Assembly (NCBI RefSeq): GCF_017581925.1
Contig: NZ_JAGEVG010000005.1
Location: forward strand, 1 to 64,000
Length of the DNA stretch: 64,000 nucleotides
Direction: 5' to 3'
Origin: Gelidibacter pelagius
GTDB taxonomy: Bacteria; Bacteroidota; Bacteroidia; Flavobacteriales; Flavobacteriaceae
A program made the translations under genes and the position numbers. Position 1 is the first letter of the stretch. Every line of letters begins with the position of its first letter. The notes beneath the pieces were generated by a model that was not told where the DNA came from, ran no database searches, and saw only the letters and a program-made list of their open reading frames with translations. Shown one piece after another: positions 1-9,202 of this stretch.

Positions 1-23
1 AGAATCAAGACCGCTGCGCTATA

Positions 24-44
24 AGAATCAAGAACCAAGACTAA
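24..44. repeat. degenerate heptamer repeat (3 units)
   Basis: Units agaatca, agaacca, agactaa in exact 7-bp register. The same three-unit motif recurs at 283-303 in the second copy of the duplicated block. Confidence 0.7.
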
Positions 45-217
45 AAAACTTAGAGCATTTAAAATGTGGCTTTTAAAATTTAAAGCTCGACGGAAATAGC
101 ATAATTTCGTTTTTTTTCCTAAACAGATTCAAAATGACACTAATTCTAAAGAAATTCTCCGAGAGCCTTTACTGGTCAGACTTTTAATGGATCATTGAAT
201 TTTAATCGGACACCGTT

Positions 218-245
218 GATTGGTGAGTGGTGATTGGTGATTCAG
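218..245. repeat. degenerate heptamer repeat (4 units)
   Basis: Units gattggt, gagtggt, gattggt, gattcag in exact 7-bp register. The second copy of the block has gattggt twice at 476-489. Confidence 0.75.
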
Positions 246-583
246 TAGCGTCCGATATAAGAATCAAGACCGCTGCGCTATAAGAATCAAGAATCAAGAC
301 TAAAAAACTTAGAGCATTTAAAATGTGGCTTTTAAAATTTAAAGCTCGACGGAATTAGCATAATTTTGTTTTTTTTCTAAACAAATTCAAAATGACACTA
401 ATTCTAAAGAAATTCTCCGAGAGCCTTTATTGGTCAGACTTTTAGAGGATCATTGAATTTTAATCGGACACCGTTGATTGGTGATTGGTGATTTTTGAAT
501 GACAGGAAATTTTTGAATTGAGATTTATTTGGAATTTTGTACGAAGAAGAATTGAATAACTATCGAATGTTGAAGTTCGATCA

Positions 584-618
584 GAATCGAAACTTGGAAC
601 TGGAAACTTATAATTTTC
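584..618. repeat. degenerate heptamer repeat upstream of glycosyltransferase
   Basis: Units gaatcga, aacttgg, aactgga, aacttat, aattttc in 7-bp register, about 30 bp before the start codon of the glycosyltransferase gene. Confidence 0.65.
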
Positions 619-647
619 GTAAGTAAGAATTTATAATACGTGTATTC

Positions 648-1655
648 GTGGCTAAAAAAGACATAGCAGTTGTTATATTAAACTGGAATGGTAGGGCCTT
701 GTTGGAAAAATTTCTTCCTTCAGTCCTTATGCATTCCGAAAGCGCAGCTATTTACGTGGCTGACAATGCCTCAACTGATGATTCTGTCAGTTTCTTAAAA
801 ACGAATTATCCGTCGATAAAAATTATTCAAAATCAAGAAAATGGTGGTTATGCCAAAGGGTATAATGATGCTTTAAAACAGGTTGATGAAGACATCCTGT
901 GCCTTCTCAATAGTGACATCGAAGTTACTAAAGATTGGTTATTACCTATTATTGCTATTTTCAATGCACAGCCTGAAACTGCAATAATACAACCGAAAAT
1001 TCTGGATTTTAAAAACAAGGACTATTTTGAATATGCCGGAGCTGGTGGTGGATTTATTGACAAGTTTGGATACCCTTATTGCAGGGGACGGATTTTTGAT
1101 ACGATCGAAAAAGACTTAGGTCAATACAACGACACAACTCCAATTTTTTGGGCTTCTGGAGCTTGCTTTTTTATTAGGAAATCAGTTTTCGATAAGCTAA
1201 ACGGTTTTGATGAATCTTTCTTCGCACACATGGAGGAAATCGATTTGTGCTGGCGCGCCAATAACCATGGTTTTACCACAACATATGTGGGCACTTCAAC
1301 GGTATACCACGTTGGTGGAGCGACCTTAAACAATACGAATCCGAAAAAAACCTATCTCAATTTCAGAAACAGTTTGTTCACCTTAACAAAAAATGCGCCT
1401 AACCATTTATTTCTATTAATCTTTACACGACTTATATTGGATGGTCTTGCTAGTTTGAAATTTTTAACGTCATTCAAATTCGCCCATATTATGGCAATTT
1501 TAAAAGCCCATGCTAGCTTTTACTCAGGCCTTCCCCAACTGCTTAAAAAGCGTCGCTTATTGAGTCAAAATATCTCGACGGTTGCACCCACTAAATATTA
1601 CCAAGTTCAGTCAATTGTATGGCTTTATTATGTGAAAAATCAAAAGAAATTTTAA
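648..1655 (+). CDS. glycosyltransferase family 2 (GT-A fold)
   Basis: Probable GT-A glycosyltransferase that moves a sugar from a nucleotide-sugar to a glycan or lipid acceptor at the cytoplasmic membrane. The N-terminus has the typical GT2 start VVILNWNG (residues 8-15), the nucleotide-binding ADNASTDDS (39-46) and the metal/acceptor region LLNSDIEV (86-93). An acidic motif, HMEEIDLCWR, lies near residues 195-205 as in rhamnosyltransferase-like members. A hydrophobic stretch near 257-275 may attach it to the membrane. The start is GTG; no upstream in-frame ATG is available. It stands alone before the OmpA-like gene, so the acceptor cannot be deduced. The family call is firm, the substrate unknown. 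Confidence 0.88.
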   Translation: MAKKDIAVVILNWNGRALLEKFLPSVLMHSESAAIYVADNASTDDSVSFLKTNYPSIKIIQNQENGGYAKGYNDALKQVDEDILCLLNSDIEVTKDWLLPIIAIFNAQPETAIIQPKILDFKNKDYFEYAGAGGGFIDKFGYPYCRGRIFDTIEKDLGQYNDTTPIFWASGACFFIRKSVFDKLNGFDESFFAHMEEIDLCWRANNHGFTTTYVGTSTVYHVGGATLNNTNPKKTYLNFRNSLFTLTKNAPNHLFLLIFTRLILDGLASLKFLTSFKFAHIMAILKAHASFYSGLPQLLKKRRLLSQNISTVAPTKYYQVQSIVWLYYVKNQKKF

Positions 1656-1713
1656 GTAAGAATTAAAGTGTTAAAATTGTTGTTAATTCTTCGCTTAAGT
1701 AGCATTTTTTATA

Positions 1714-1721
1714 TAATTTTG
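1714..1721 (+). promoter_or_regulatory. putative -7 promoter box (TAnnTTTG)
   Basis: taattttg matches the Bacteroidota -7 consensus and lies about 37 bp before the OmpA-like start codon. No clear TTTG -33 box is seen at the usual distance, so this is tentative. Confidence 0.35.
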
Positions 1722-1757
1722 CGTTGTTAAATTTCTAATTATTTAATCACTACCATT

Positions 1758-2627
1758 ATGAAAAAAATCATGTTATTAAGTGTGTTTTCATTGTTGGTTT
1801 TAAGTTCATGTGTATCCAAAAAAGAATATACAGCTCTTGAAGCTAAACAAAAAGAAACACAAGATTTATTGAATACCGCAACAGTAAAGCTGAACAGCTG
1901 TATATCTGAAAGAGCTGCAGCAGTAGCACGTGTTGAAGGCCTACAGGAGCAATTGGCTGATATGCGTAGAACAAACTTAGACTTAATTGATACCAAAGGC
2001 AACTTAACAACTTTAACTCAAAAAGGTGCTGAGAATCTTGAAAAATCTCTTGAGAGCCTAAAAGAAAAAGATCTTAAAATTACACGTTTGCAAGATGCGC
2101 TGACCAGAAAAGACAGTGTTACTCTTGCAATTGTAACAAGTTTGAAGAAAGATGTTGGTCTTAACGATCCAGACATTCAAATTAATGTTGAAAAAGGTGT
2201 TGTTTATATCTCTATTGCTGATAAGTTATTATTCCAAAGCGGAAGCTACAATGTTACTTCAAGAGCTAAAACTATCTTAAGCAAGGTAGCAACTGTAGTC
2301 AACGGAAAACCTGATTTTGAATGTATGGTTGAAGGTCATACAGACAGCCTACCTTATAACAGAGGTGGCGTATTATTGGATAACTGGGATTTAAGTGTTA
2401 AACGTGCAACCTCTATTGTTAGAGTGTTGGAAGAATTAGGTGTAAACCCAAAGCAACTTATTGCATCTGGACGTAGCGAGTATGTACCATTGGTATCTAA
2501 TGATACTGCTGAAAACAGATCCATTAATAGACGTACACGTATTTTAGTACTTCCAAAAATTGACCAATTCTACGAAATGGTTGAAAAAGAAATGAAAAAC
2601 ATGATTGCTGAAGACGCTAAGAACTAA
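1758..2627 (+). CDS. OmpA-family peptidoglycan-binding lipoprotein
   Basis: Cell-envelope lipoprotein likely linking the outer membrane to peptidoglycan. A lipoprotein signal peptide ends at the lipobox LSSC (Cys18). Residues about 24-110 are charged and heptad-like, probably a coiled coil. The C-terminal OmpA domain (about 140-275) has the hallmark GHTDS, an NWDLSVKRA segment with the Asp expected to bind diaminopimelate, and the closing NRRTRILV with the conserved Arg. The gene has a candidate -7 box upstream and its own terminator downstream, so it is probably monocistronic. Length 289 aa suits the OmpA/MotB-like lipoproteins of flavobacteria. Confidence 0.93.
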   Translation: MKKIMLLSVFSLLVLSSCVSKKEYTALEAKQKETQDLLNTATVKLNSCISERAAAVARVEGLQEQLADMRRTNLDLIDTKGNLTTLTQKGAENLEKSLESLKEKDLKITRLQDALTRKDSVTLAIVTSLKKDVGLNDPDIQINVEKGVVYISIADKLLFQSGSYNVTSRAKTILSKVATVVNGKPDFECMVEGHTDSLPYNRGGVLLDNWDLSVKRATSIVRVLEELGVNPKQLIASGRSEYVPLVSNDTAENRSINRRTRILVLPKIDQFYEMVEKEMKNMIAEDAKN

Positions 2628-2650
2628 GCAATTATTTAAAATATATTTAA

Positions 2651-2677
2651 AGCTCAACTTAACGGTTGGGCTTTTTT
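2651..2677 (+). terminator. rho-independent terminator of the OmpA-like gene
   Basis: agctcaac and gttgggct form a stem (with one G-U pair) followed by a run of T, directly downstream of the stop codon. Confidence 0.75.
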
Positions 2678-3051
2678 CATTCCTGCTTAGGCAGGAATCT
2701 CTTTTTTAAATCTGCTCTAATATTTTTTCAACAGAAAAGAGATCGCTCTATTAGCGCCTATCCAGATACTCGTTTTATCCCACCAGTGGGTTTTATTTCC
2801 CCGAAACTTGGCTCGATCGAAAAGAGAATTCCTAATTCTTACCTCGTAGGCTTTCCCACCAGTGCCGATCCGATCGGACGGGCCTCGAGCTTCTTTATTT
2901 AATTGTGTCTTCAGTAGATAAAGAATTCAAAATCATATAAACATTGTAAAGAAATTGGATTTTTAAAATCTGAATTTCAAAACGTTTACGTCCCAAGTCA
3001 ATATGAATTCGTCAATAAGACAAACTTAAATAATGGATACCGAATGGTTTT
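2678..3051. other. non-coding stretch with short GC hairpins
   Basis: Contains a perfect 8-bp hairpin (attcctgc / gcaggaat, 2679-2698), a cccac/gtggg hairpin and several cgatcg-type palindromes. The GC content to about 2890 is higher than in the surrounding spacer. An open frame exists here, but its composition is not protein-like. From about 2900 to 3051 the DNA is AT-rich with nothing recognisable. Confidence 0.5.
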
Positions 3052-3672
3052 CTAAAATATTTCCAAACTCCCCTTCCCCTCTCTTACTATTATAGGCTCA
3101 TCTTCAGATAAATCAATAATTGTAGAGGCTAAGTTATCACCATAACCACCATCGATGACCAAGTCAACCAGATTGTCCCATTTCTCCAATATCAATTCAG
3201 GGTCTGTGGTATATTCAATAATTTCGTCTTCATCCCTAATCGATGTGGAAATGATTGGCCTTCCCAATTGCCTGACAATTTCTAAAGCAATATTGTTATT
3301 TGGAACCCTGATACCGACTGTTTTTTTCTTTTTAAAAGGATGCGGAAGTGTTTTAGCTCCTGGAAGAATAAAAGTATAGGGACCAGGAAGAGCGCGTTTT
3401 AAGATTTTAAATGTGGTCGTGTCAATTTGCTTTACATAATCACTGAGATTACTCAAATCATGACATATGAATGAAAAATTTGCTTTGTCCAATTTGACAC
3501 CCTTTATTTGCGCAACCCGCTCCAAGGCTTTGATATTATTGATGTCGCAGCCCAAACCGTAAACGGTATCGGTAGGATAAATAATCAATCCCCCATTTTT
3601 AAGCACCTTAATGACCTTCTTAATTTCCTTGGCATTCGGGTTCTCTTCATATATTCTTATAAATTCAGCCAT
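3052..3672 (-). CDS. L-threonylcarbamoyladenylate synthase (Sua5/YrdC/YciO family)
   Basis: Makes threonylcarbamoyl-AMP from threonine, bicarbonate and ATP, the first step of t6A37 tRNA modification in the cytoplasm. The YrdC fold shows in GGLIIYPTDTVYGLGCDI near residues 27-45, the basic segment KRALPGPYTFILPG, and VGIRVPNN followed by RPIISTSI. At 206 aa it has the YrdC domain only and lacks the C-terminal Sua5 extension, so it could be the YciO-like paralogue rather than the main enzyme. It diverges from the esterase gene, with starts 47 bp apart. Confidence 0.88.
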   Translation of the reverse strand: MAEFIRIYEENPNAKEIKKVIKVLKNGGLIIYPTDTVYGLGCDINNIKALERVAQIKGVKLDKANFSFICHDLSNLSDYVKQIDTTTFKILKRALPGPYTFILPGAKTLPHPFKKKKTVGIRVPNNNIALEIVRQLGRPIISTSIRDEDEIIEYTTDPELILEKWDNLVDLVIDGGYGDNLASTIIDLSEDEPIIVREGKGSLEIF

Positions 3673-3719
3673 AATATGTGTGTTAAAATTTCGTTTACAA
3701 AGTAATTAATAATTTCATT

Positions 3720-4580
3720 ATGAAAGCAATAAAACTACTTTTACTCACGGTCATCTTTGCTTCAGTAACATTTTCTTGCAGTAAAGAAAGTCTTGATACG
3801 CCTATCCAGGGGCTAAATCCTTCTGAATATTACCAAGAACTCAATATCAGCTATGGCTCTGATGACGGTCAGAAATTTGATTTGTACCTTCCAAAAAACC
3901 GAAGTACATCAACAAAAGTGATGATCTTGGTCCACGGCGGTGGGTGGTCGGGAGGTGATAAAGTAGATATGATTGGTTTTAAGGATATCATCCGTCAAGA
4001 CTTATCTGACGTTGCAATCGTCAACATCAATTACAGATTGGCAAATGACAGCCGAAGTCCATATCCGATGCAGATTGACGATATCACCTCAGTAATAAAT
4101 CATCTTAAAGAGCATCGCGATTATTATGTTATTTCCGGCGATTACGGCTTTTTTGGTGTGAGTGCAGGCGCACATTTGGCATTACTTTGGAGTTATGCCT
4201 TTGATACCGGTGATGATGTGAACATGGTATGTAGTATCGTTGGTCCCACAAACTTTACGGATCCTGCCTATTTGAACAGTACTGATCCAAATATCCGAGC
4301 TTTAATGGACCTGTATGGAGTTGCTGCTTCTACTGAATTTTTGGAAGAAGTCAGTCCGTACCATCGTGTCACTGCAGCTGCACCGCCCACCATCTTATTT
4401 TATGGCGGACAGGATCCACTCATTCCAACAACACAAGGCACCGCCATGAGAGAGCGTTTGCAACAATTGGGTGTTACCCATGAATTCACACTTTATGAAA
4501 ATGCCGGCCATGGTTGGTTGGGATTGGAATTATTAGATACCTGGTCCAAATTAAAAATTTTTACGCAAACGCATTTGTAG
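3720..4580 (+). CDS. alpha/beta hydrolase lipoprotein (carboxylesterase-like)
   Basis: Probable envelope-anchored esterase of the BD-FAE/HSL-like alpha/beta-hydrolase group. A signal peptide ends in a lipobox at VTFSC (Cys20). The oxyanion-hole motif HGGGWSGGD is near residues 71-79 and the nucleophile elbow GVSAGAH near 145-151. The acid is likely in YGGQDPLIP and the catalytic His in ENAGHGW near the C-terminus, so the triad looks complete. It converges on the helicase gene with only 18 bp between the stops. The substrate cannot be deduced; feruloyl or acetyl-xylan esters and short acyl esters are all possible. Confidence 0.87.
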   Translation: MKAIKLLLLTVIFASVTFSCSKESLDTPIQGLNPSEYYQELNISYGSDDGQKFDLYLPKNRSTSTKVMILVHGGGWSGGDKVDMIGFKDIIRQDLSDVAIVNINYRLANDSRSPYPMQIDDITSVINHLKEHRDYYVISGDYGFFGVSAGAHLALLWSYAFDTGDDVNMVCSIVGPTNFTDPAYLNSTDPNIRALMDLYGVAASTEFLEEVSPYHRVTAAAPPTILFYGGQDPLIPTTQGTAMRERLQQLGVTHEFTLYENAGHGWLGLELLDTWSKLKIFTQTHL

Positions 4581-4598
4581 TGTAAATCTGTAGCACAA

Positions 4599-6914
4599 TT
4601 ACCCAAGCACATCCAATTTCGCAAAACGTAGCAGTAATTTTTTGACACCACCATGCTCAAAATTGATTTCAGCCTTGGTATCTGCGCCAGCGCCTTCTAT
4701 CTTCAAGACTTCACCTTTTCCAAATCGCATGTGTTCTACCACATTACCTACGGTCAGTTTGCCGTCAAAAAGGTTAACATCCGGACTCCCAGTAGACTTT
4801 CCAATAGGCTTCAGTTTTGCTGGTGGAATAAATTTAGGAGGCTTTTCTTCTGATCTGCGCTTTGCAGCTTTTTTGAAACGGATCTGATTGGGCTCCACAT
4901 CACCGAAAATATCTGCAGAAAGCATCGGATTGAAGCGTCGGTCTTCTATTGGCGTCATCACTTCGACAAAACTCTCATCAATTTCTTCAATAAAACGGCT
5001 TGGTTCGGCATCAATCAATTTTCCCCAACGGTAGCGCGACATCGTATAAGTCAAATAGGCTTGCTTTTCTGCCCGGGTCAAGGCCACATAAAACAGGCGT
5101 CGCTCCTCCTCCAACTCACTGCGGGTGTTCATACTCATCCCACTTGGGAATAAATCTTCCTCCATGCCCACAATATAAACATAAGGGAATTCGAGACCTT
5201 TGGCCAAGTGAATGGTCATTAAGGCGACGTGGTCCGCATCGCCTTTATCGGCATCCAGATCTGTCGCCAAGGCCACATCTTCCAAAAACTCAGGCAAAGC
5301 TCCTGTGGCATCGGCCAACTCTTCCTGCCCTTCCACAAAATCCTTGATCCCGTTGAGCAACTCCTCAATATTTTCCATTTTGGCAATGCCTTCCGGGGTA
5401 CCATCATCTCTGAATTCCTTGATCAGCCCAGTCACTTTGGTCACGTGATCCGCCAACTCAAAAGCGTTGGCCGTTTGGTTCATCACCTGGAAACTCTCAA
5501 TCATGGTGACAAAATTCCTCAACTTGTTTTTAGTGCCAGAATTAATATTGATTTCAATTTTATCAATATGCTTCATCACATCAAAAATGGAGCGGTTATA
5601 GCCGTTTGCAGCGACAACCAATCGATCTATTGTGGTCTGACCTATACCACGGCCAGGAAAGTTGATGATCCGTTTTAGAGCCTCCTCATCGGCTGGATTG
5701 ATAATCAATCGCAAGTAAGACAGAACGTCCTTAATTTCTTTGCGCTGATAGAAGGATAATCCACCATAAATTCTATAGGGAATACCCCGCTTTCTCAAAG
5801 CGTCTTCCATCGCTCGGGACTGGGCATTGGTACGATATAAAATGGCGAAATCACTATTCATAAGTTGATGTTCCATTTTATTTTCAAAGATGGAACTTGC
5901 CACAAAGCGGCCTTCATCACCGTCAGTCATCAATCGGTTGACCTTTATCTTAGCCCCTTCATCATTGGCCGTCCATACTACTTTTTCAAGTTTGGTCTGG
6001 TTCTTTTCGATAATGGAATTGGCAGCATTGACAATATTCTTGGTGGACCTGTAATTTTGTTCCAAACGAAACATTTTTACATCGTCATAATCCTTCTGAA
6101 AATTTAGGATATTATTGATATTGGCACCTCTAAATGCATAAATACTTTGCGCATCATCTCCTACGACACATATATTCTGGAAGCGGTCAGATAAAGCCCT
6201 AACAATCAAATATTGGGAATGGTTCGTATCCTGATACTCATCGACCAGAATATAACGGAACCGATTTTGGTATTTGGCCAATACATCTGGAAATCGCGTA
6301 AGTAACTCATTCGTTTTCAGTAACAGGTCATCAAAATCCATAGCGCCCGCCTTAAAGCAGCGGTCCACATAGTTTTTGTAGATATCTCCCAACCTCGGTC
6401 GCTTGGCCATGGTATCCGCCTCAATCAATTCTGGATTCTGGAAATAGGCTTTGACCGTAATCAAACTGTTTTTATAGGAGGAAATCCTGGAACTGATCTG
6501 TTTGGTTTTATAAATGTCTTTATCAAGACCCATTTCTTTGATAATGGCACCAACCAAGCGTTGTGAATCCTGCGCATCATAAATGGTGAAATTGCTCGGA
6601 TAGCCCAGTTTATCCGCTTCAATGCGAAGAATTTTTGCAAAAACCGAGTGAAACGTGCCCATCCAAAGATTTTTCGCTTCACTTGTACCAACAATATCAG
6701 CAATTCTCCCCTTCATCTCACGAGCCGCTTTATTGGTAAACGTTAATGACAGAATATTAAAGGGGTCAACCCCCAAACTCATTAAGTAAGCAATCCTATA
6801 CGTCAACACACGAGTTTTACCAGAACCAGCACCTGCAATCACAATCATAGGGCCATCTTTTTGCAGTGTTGGTGCTAACTGCGCTTCATTCAACTGACTT
6901 AAATACTTTTCCAA
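4599..6914 (-). CDS. ATP-dependent DNA helicase, UvrD/PcrA type (superfamily 1A)
   Basis: 3'-5' DNA helicase of repair and replication-fork maintenance. The Walker A motif GAGSGKT lies at residues 28-34, motif II is VDEYQDTN, motif III contains GDDAQSIYAFRGA, and motifs V and VI are seen in TIHLAKGLEF and FYVALTRAEK. The C-terminal ~80 residues end in a Tudor-like PcrA segment (VGNVVEHMRFGKGEVLKIEG). At 771 aa it is full length for UvrD/PcrA. All core motifs are intact. Several long open frames on the opposite strand within it are shadows. Confidence 0.96.
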   Translation of the reverse strand: MEKYLSQLNEAQLAPTLQKDGPMIVIAGAGSGKTRVLTYRIAYLMSLGVDPFNILSLTFTNKAAREMKGRIADIVGTSEAKNLWMGTFHSVFAKILRIEADKLGYPSNFTIYDAQDSQRLVGAIIKEMGLDKDIYKTKQISSRISSYKNSLITVKAYFQNPELIEADTMAKRPRLGDIYKNYVDRCFKAGAMDFDDLLLKTNELLTRFPDVLAKYQNRFRYILVDEYQDTNHSQYLIVRALSDRFQNICVVGDDAQSIYAFRGANINNILNFQKDYDDVKMFRLEQNYRSTKNIVNAANSIIEKNQTKLEKVVWTANDEGAKIKVNRLMTDGDEGRFVASSIFENKMEHQLMNSDFAILYRTNAQSRAMEDALRKRGIPYRIYGGLSFYQRKEIKDVLSYLRLIINPADEEALKRIINFPGRGIGQTTIDRLVVAANGYNRSIFDVMKHIDKIEININSGTKNKLRNFVTMIESFQVMNQTANAFELADHVTKVTGLIKEFRDDGTPEGIAKMENIEELLNGIKDFVEGQEELADATGALPEFLEDVALATDLDADKGDADHVALMTIHLAKGLEFPYVYIVGMEEDLFPSGMSMNTRSELEEERRLFYVALTRAEKQAYLTYTMSRYRWGKLIDAEPSRFIEEIDESFVEVMTPIEDRRFNPMLSADIFGDVEPNQIRFKKAAKRRSEEKPPKFIPPAKLKPIGKSTGSPDVNLFDGKLTVGNVVEHMRFGKGEVLKIEGAGADTKAEINFEHGGVKKLLLRFAKLDVLG

Positions 6915-7060
6915 ATCTCTCTCAATTATTAATCTGTGAAATTAACCAAAGCTTCTGTTTTTAGAGAACGTTTTTATCAATAATTATAAACAATTGCATT
7001 TGTTTTACTACTTTAAAAGAAAATGAATATCTTTAGAATGACTTCAAAAATATCAAATCC

Positions 7061-8335
7061 ATGAAATATTTTTTTCTGATTATCTGCCTCCTTGGAAACA
7101 CCTTATTAAACGCCCAAACTGATTTAGAAACCGATTTTAAAGACGTAGAATCTAAAGTGATTGAATGGCGACGGCATTTCCACGAACATCCAGAGCTGAG
7201 CAATCGGGAATTTAAAACGGCTGAAAAGATTGCTGAACACTTGAGATCATTGGGTATTGAAGTGCAGACTGGTGTTGCAAAAACAGGAGTTGTTGGACTT
7301 TTAAAAGGAAATCACCCAGGGAAAGTTGTGGCCTTAAGGGCGGATATTGATGCACTTCCTGTAACAGAACGGAATGATTTGCCGTTTAGATCAAAGGTTG
7401 AAACGGAATTTATGGGCACAAAAACTGGGGTGATGCATGCTTGTGGCCATGATACACATATTGCCATTTTGATGGGCGTTGCCGAAGTTTTGTCCAAACA
7501 TAAAGACAAGATCAACGGCACCGTGAAATTTATTTTCCAACCTGCCGAAGAAGGCCCGCCTCCGGGAGAAGAAGGTGGCGCCAAACTCATGATCAAGGAA
7601 GGTGTTTTGGAAAACCCAAAAGTAGATGCCATTTTTGGTCTGCACATCAACTCAGCAACGCCTGTTGGCACAATAAAGTACAAGTCTGGCGGCATTATGG
7701 CCGCTGTGGAACGGTTTGTCATTGAGGTAAAAGGCAAACAGAGTCATGGCTCTCAGCCTTGGCTTGGCGTAGATCCTATTCTGATTTCTGCAAAAATCAT
7801 TGACGGTTTTCAGTCGATTGTCAGCAGAGAGCTCGACTTGACCAAGGAAGCCGCTGTGATTACCGTAGGGAAAATCACCAGTGGCGTACGCTTCAATATT
7901 ATTCCTGAAAGCACCGAGCTCATTGGGACGGTACGCTCCTTGGATCCTGATATGAAAGCAAAGATCATCAAACGCATGACTGAAATGACCGAAACCATTG
8001 CCAAGGCTTATGGTGGTGAAGCTACTATTGTCTTTGAAAACTTTACATCCATAACTTATAACGATCCGGATTTAACTGCTGCAATGTTGCCAACGCTTCA
8101 AAAGACAGCAGGAAATGACAATGTTGTGATTACCAAAGCCGTCACAGGCGGAGAAGATTTCTCGTATTTTCAAGAAGCTGTACCTGGACTCTATTTTTTT
8201 CTGGGCGGCATGACTCCAGGGAATACCGAAGCTTTTCCACATCATACGCCGGATTTTATCATTGACGAAAGCGGGATGCTATTGGGGGTTAAAACAATGA
8301 CCCAATTGGCGATTGACTATTTAGATTTAGATTAA
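7061..8335 (+). CDS. M20-family amidohydrolase (hippurate/IAA-amino-acid hydrolase-like), exported
   Basis: Metal-dependent amidohydrolase splitting N-acyl amino acids or similar amides. A signal peptide (about residues 1-19, ending LLNAQ) indicates periplasmic or secreted action. Metal ligands appear in HACGHDTH and PAEEGPPPGEEGG, then GLHINSATPVG. The lid domain follows (IEVKGKQSHGSQPWLGVDPI), with the late ligand His in FPHHTPDF. Length of 424 aa matches the family. The substrate is not predictable from sequence. It stands alone, with non-coding repeats downstream. Confidence 0.92.
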   Translation: MKYFFLIICLLGNTLLNAQTDLETDFKDVESKVIEWRRHFHEHPELSNREFKTAEKIAEHLRSLGIEVQTGVAKTGVVGLLKGNHPGKVVALRADIDALPVTERNDLPFRSKVETEFMGTKTGVMHACGHDTHIAILMGVAEVLSKHKDKINGTVKFIFQPAEEGPPPGEEGGAKLMIKEGVLENPKVDAIFGLHINSATPVGTIKYKSGGIMAAVERFVIEVKGKQSHGSQPWLGVDPILISAKIIDGFQSIVSRELDLTKEAAVITVGKITSGVRFNIIPESTELIGTVRSLDPDMKAKIIKRMTEMTETIAKAYGGEATIVFENFTSITYNDPDLTAAMLPTLQKTAGNDNVVITKAVTGGEDFSYFQEAVPGLYFFLGGMTPGNTEAFPHHTPDFIIDESGMLLGVKTMTQLAIDYLDLD

Positions 8336-8630
8336 GGTATTGGTTTTAATATCCATGCTTATTTTCCTCGCCCGAAAACTACAAATGCGCAAACTCCCTC
8401 ATCGCTCACCTCTCGTAAATCTCCCGCTGATCCCGCTGATTTTCACAGACAGTGTCCAATTATGTAGCCTACTCATAACTTTGAACTCTGCCTGCACGTC
8501 CGCAGCCATAGCGGAGGCGGAAAACTTTGAACTTTGAATTCTAAACCCTGAACCCATCCTCACAAAATATTTTCAAAAAACTGTAACAAAGTTTAAGTAA
8601 CTTCATCTTTATAACAAAGCAATTGTTTTT
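8336..8630. other. intergenic region with short periodic repeats
   Basis: Holds a cccgctgat direct repeat (near 8422-8440) and two groups of heptamers, described separately. The segment before the sigma factor contains tgtaacaaa (8582-8590), which resembles the GTAAC-type -35 motifs found before autoregulated ECF sigma genes; that role is inferred only. Confidence 0.45.
8477..8557. repeat. degenerate heptamer repeats (2 + 5 units)
   Basis: aactttg, aactctg at 8477-8490, then after a GC-rich interruption aactttg, aactttg, aattcta, aaccctg, aacccat at 8523-8557, all in exact 7-bp register. Confidence 0.75.
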
Positions 8631-9191
8631 TTGACAAGAACCAATCCTCATATTGAAGTTTTGCTCGAGCAATGTAAATCTGGTAACCAACAGGCGCAAA
8701 TGGAGGTTTACAACAGATATTATAAAGCCATGTACAACACAAGTTTTAGAATTGTAAAGGACAGTTTTAAGGCCGAGGATATTATGCAGGAATCTTTTTT
8801 GACCGCATTTACAAAACTTGAGACGCTTAAAGAATCTTCAATGTTTGGATCTTGGTTGAAGCGGATTGTCATCAACAATAGTATTTATGACTATCGCAAA
8901 GCGCAAAAAAATAGCACTGTTTCTCTAGAAAACGTCATGTATAAAGTAGAAGATGATCAAGATGTGACAGAAGATGGTGAATGGACTCATGTCAAAGCTG
9001 CTCAAGTCATCCAATGCATGAAGAGTTTAAAGAAAAACTATCAAATAATTCTGACCTTGTTTTTAATTGAAGGTTATGATTATGAAGAAATAGGTGAAAT
9101 CATGAATATGAGTTATGCCAATTGCAGAACGATGATCTCCCGAGCCAAAGACAGTCTGAAACAGAAACTAAAGCCTGTGGAAGGATTATAA
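8631..9191 (+). CDS. RNA polymerase ECF sigma factor
   Basis: Extracytoplasmic-function sigma factor directing RNA polymerase to a stress or envelope regulon. Region 2 is seen in KAEDIMQESFLTAFTKL (residues about 47-63) and region 4 in the C-terminal helix-turn-helix (LIEGYDYEEIGEIMNMSYANCRTMISRAK). Region 3 is absent, as in all ECF factors. The start is TTG; no in-frame ATG precedes the conserved N-terminus. It heads an apparent operon with a membrane protein and two secreted beta-repeat proteins. A tgtaacaaa motif 41 bp upstream may be its own target promoter. Confidence 0.93.
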   Translation: MTRTNPHIEVLLEQCKSGNQQAQMEVYNRYYKAMYNTSFRIVKDSFKAEDIMQESFLTAFTKLETLKESSMFGSWLKRIVINNSIYDYRKAQKNSTVSLENVMYKVEDDQDVTEDGEWTHVKAAQVIQCMKSLKKNYQIILTLFLIEGYDYEEIGEIMNMSYANCRTMISRAKDSLKQKLKPVEGL

Positions 9192-9202
9192 AAAACGACA
9201 TT

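Larger units (their letters stand above)
1..500. repeat. tandem duplication of a ~258-bp non-coding block
   Basis: Two copies of the same block lie head to tail; matching points are 258-259 bp apart (for example the gaatcaagac stretch at 2 and 261, and ccgttgattg at 213 and 471). The copies differ only at scattered positions. Each copy begins and ends with degenerate 7-bp repeats (agaatca/agaacca/agactaa at one end, gattggt at the other). No convincing reading frame crosses the block. The left copy starts at the window edge, so more copies may exist upstream. Confidence 0.9.

Noticed and set aside
2666-2902. 78-codon frame after the OmpA-like gene
   Set aside because: Starts inside the terminator and covers hairpin-rich DNA; not protein-like.
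5000-5678. Several long open frames on the + strand inside the helicase gene
   Set aside because: They are antisense to a fully intact UvrD-type gene and show no family motif.
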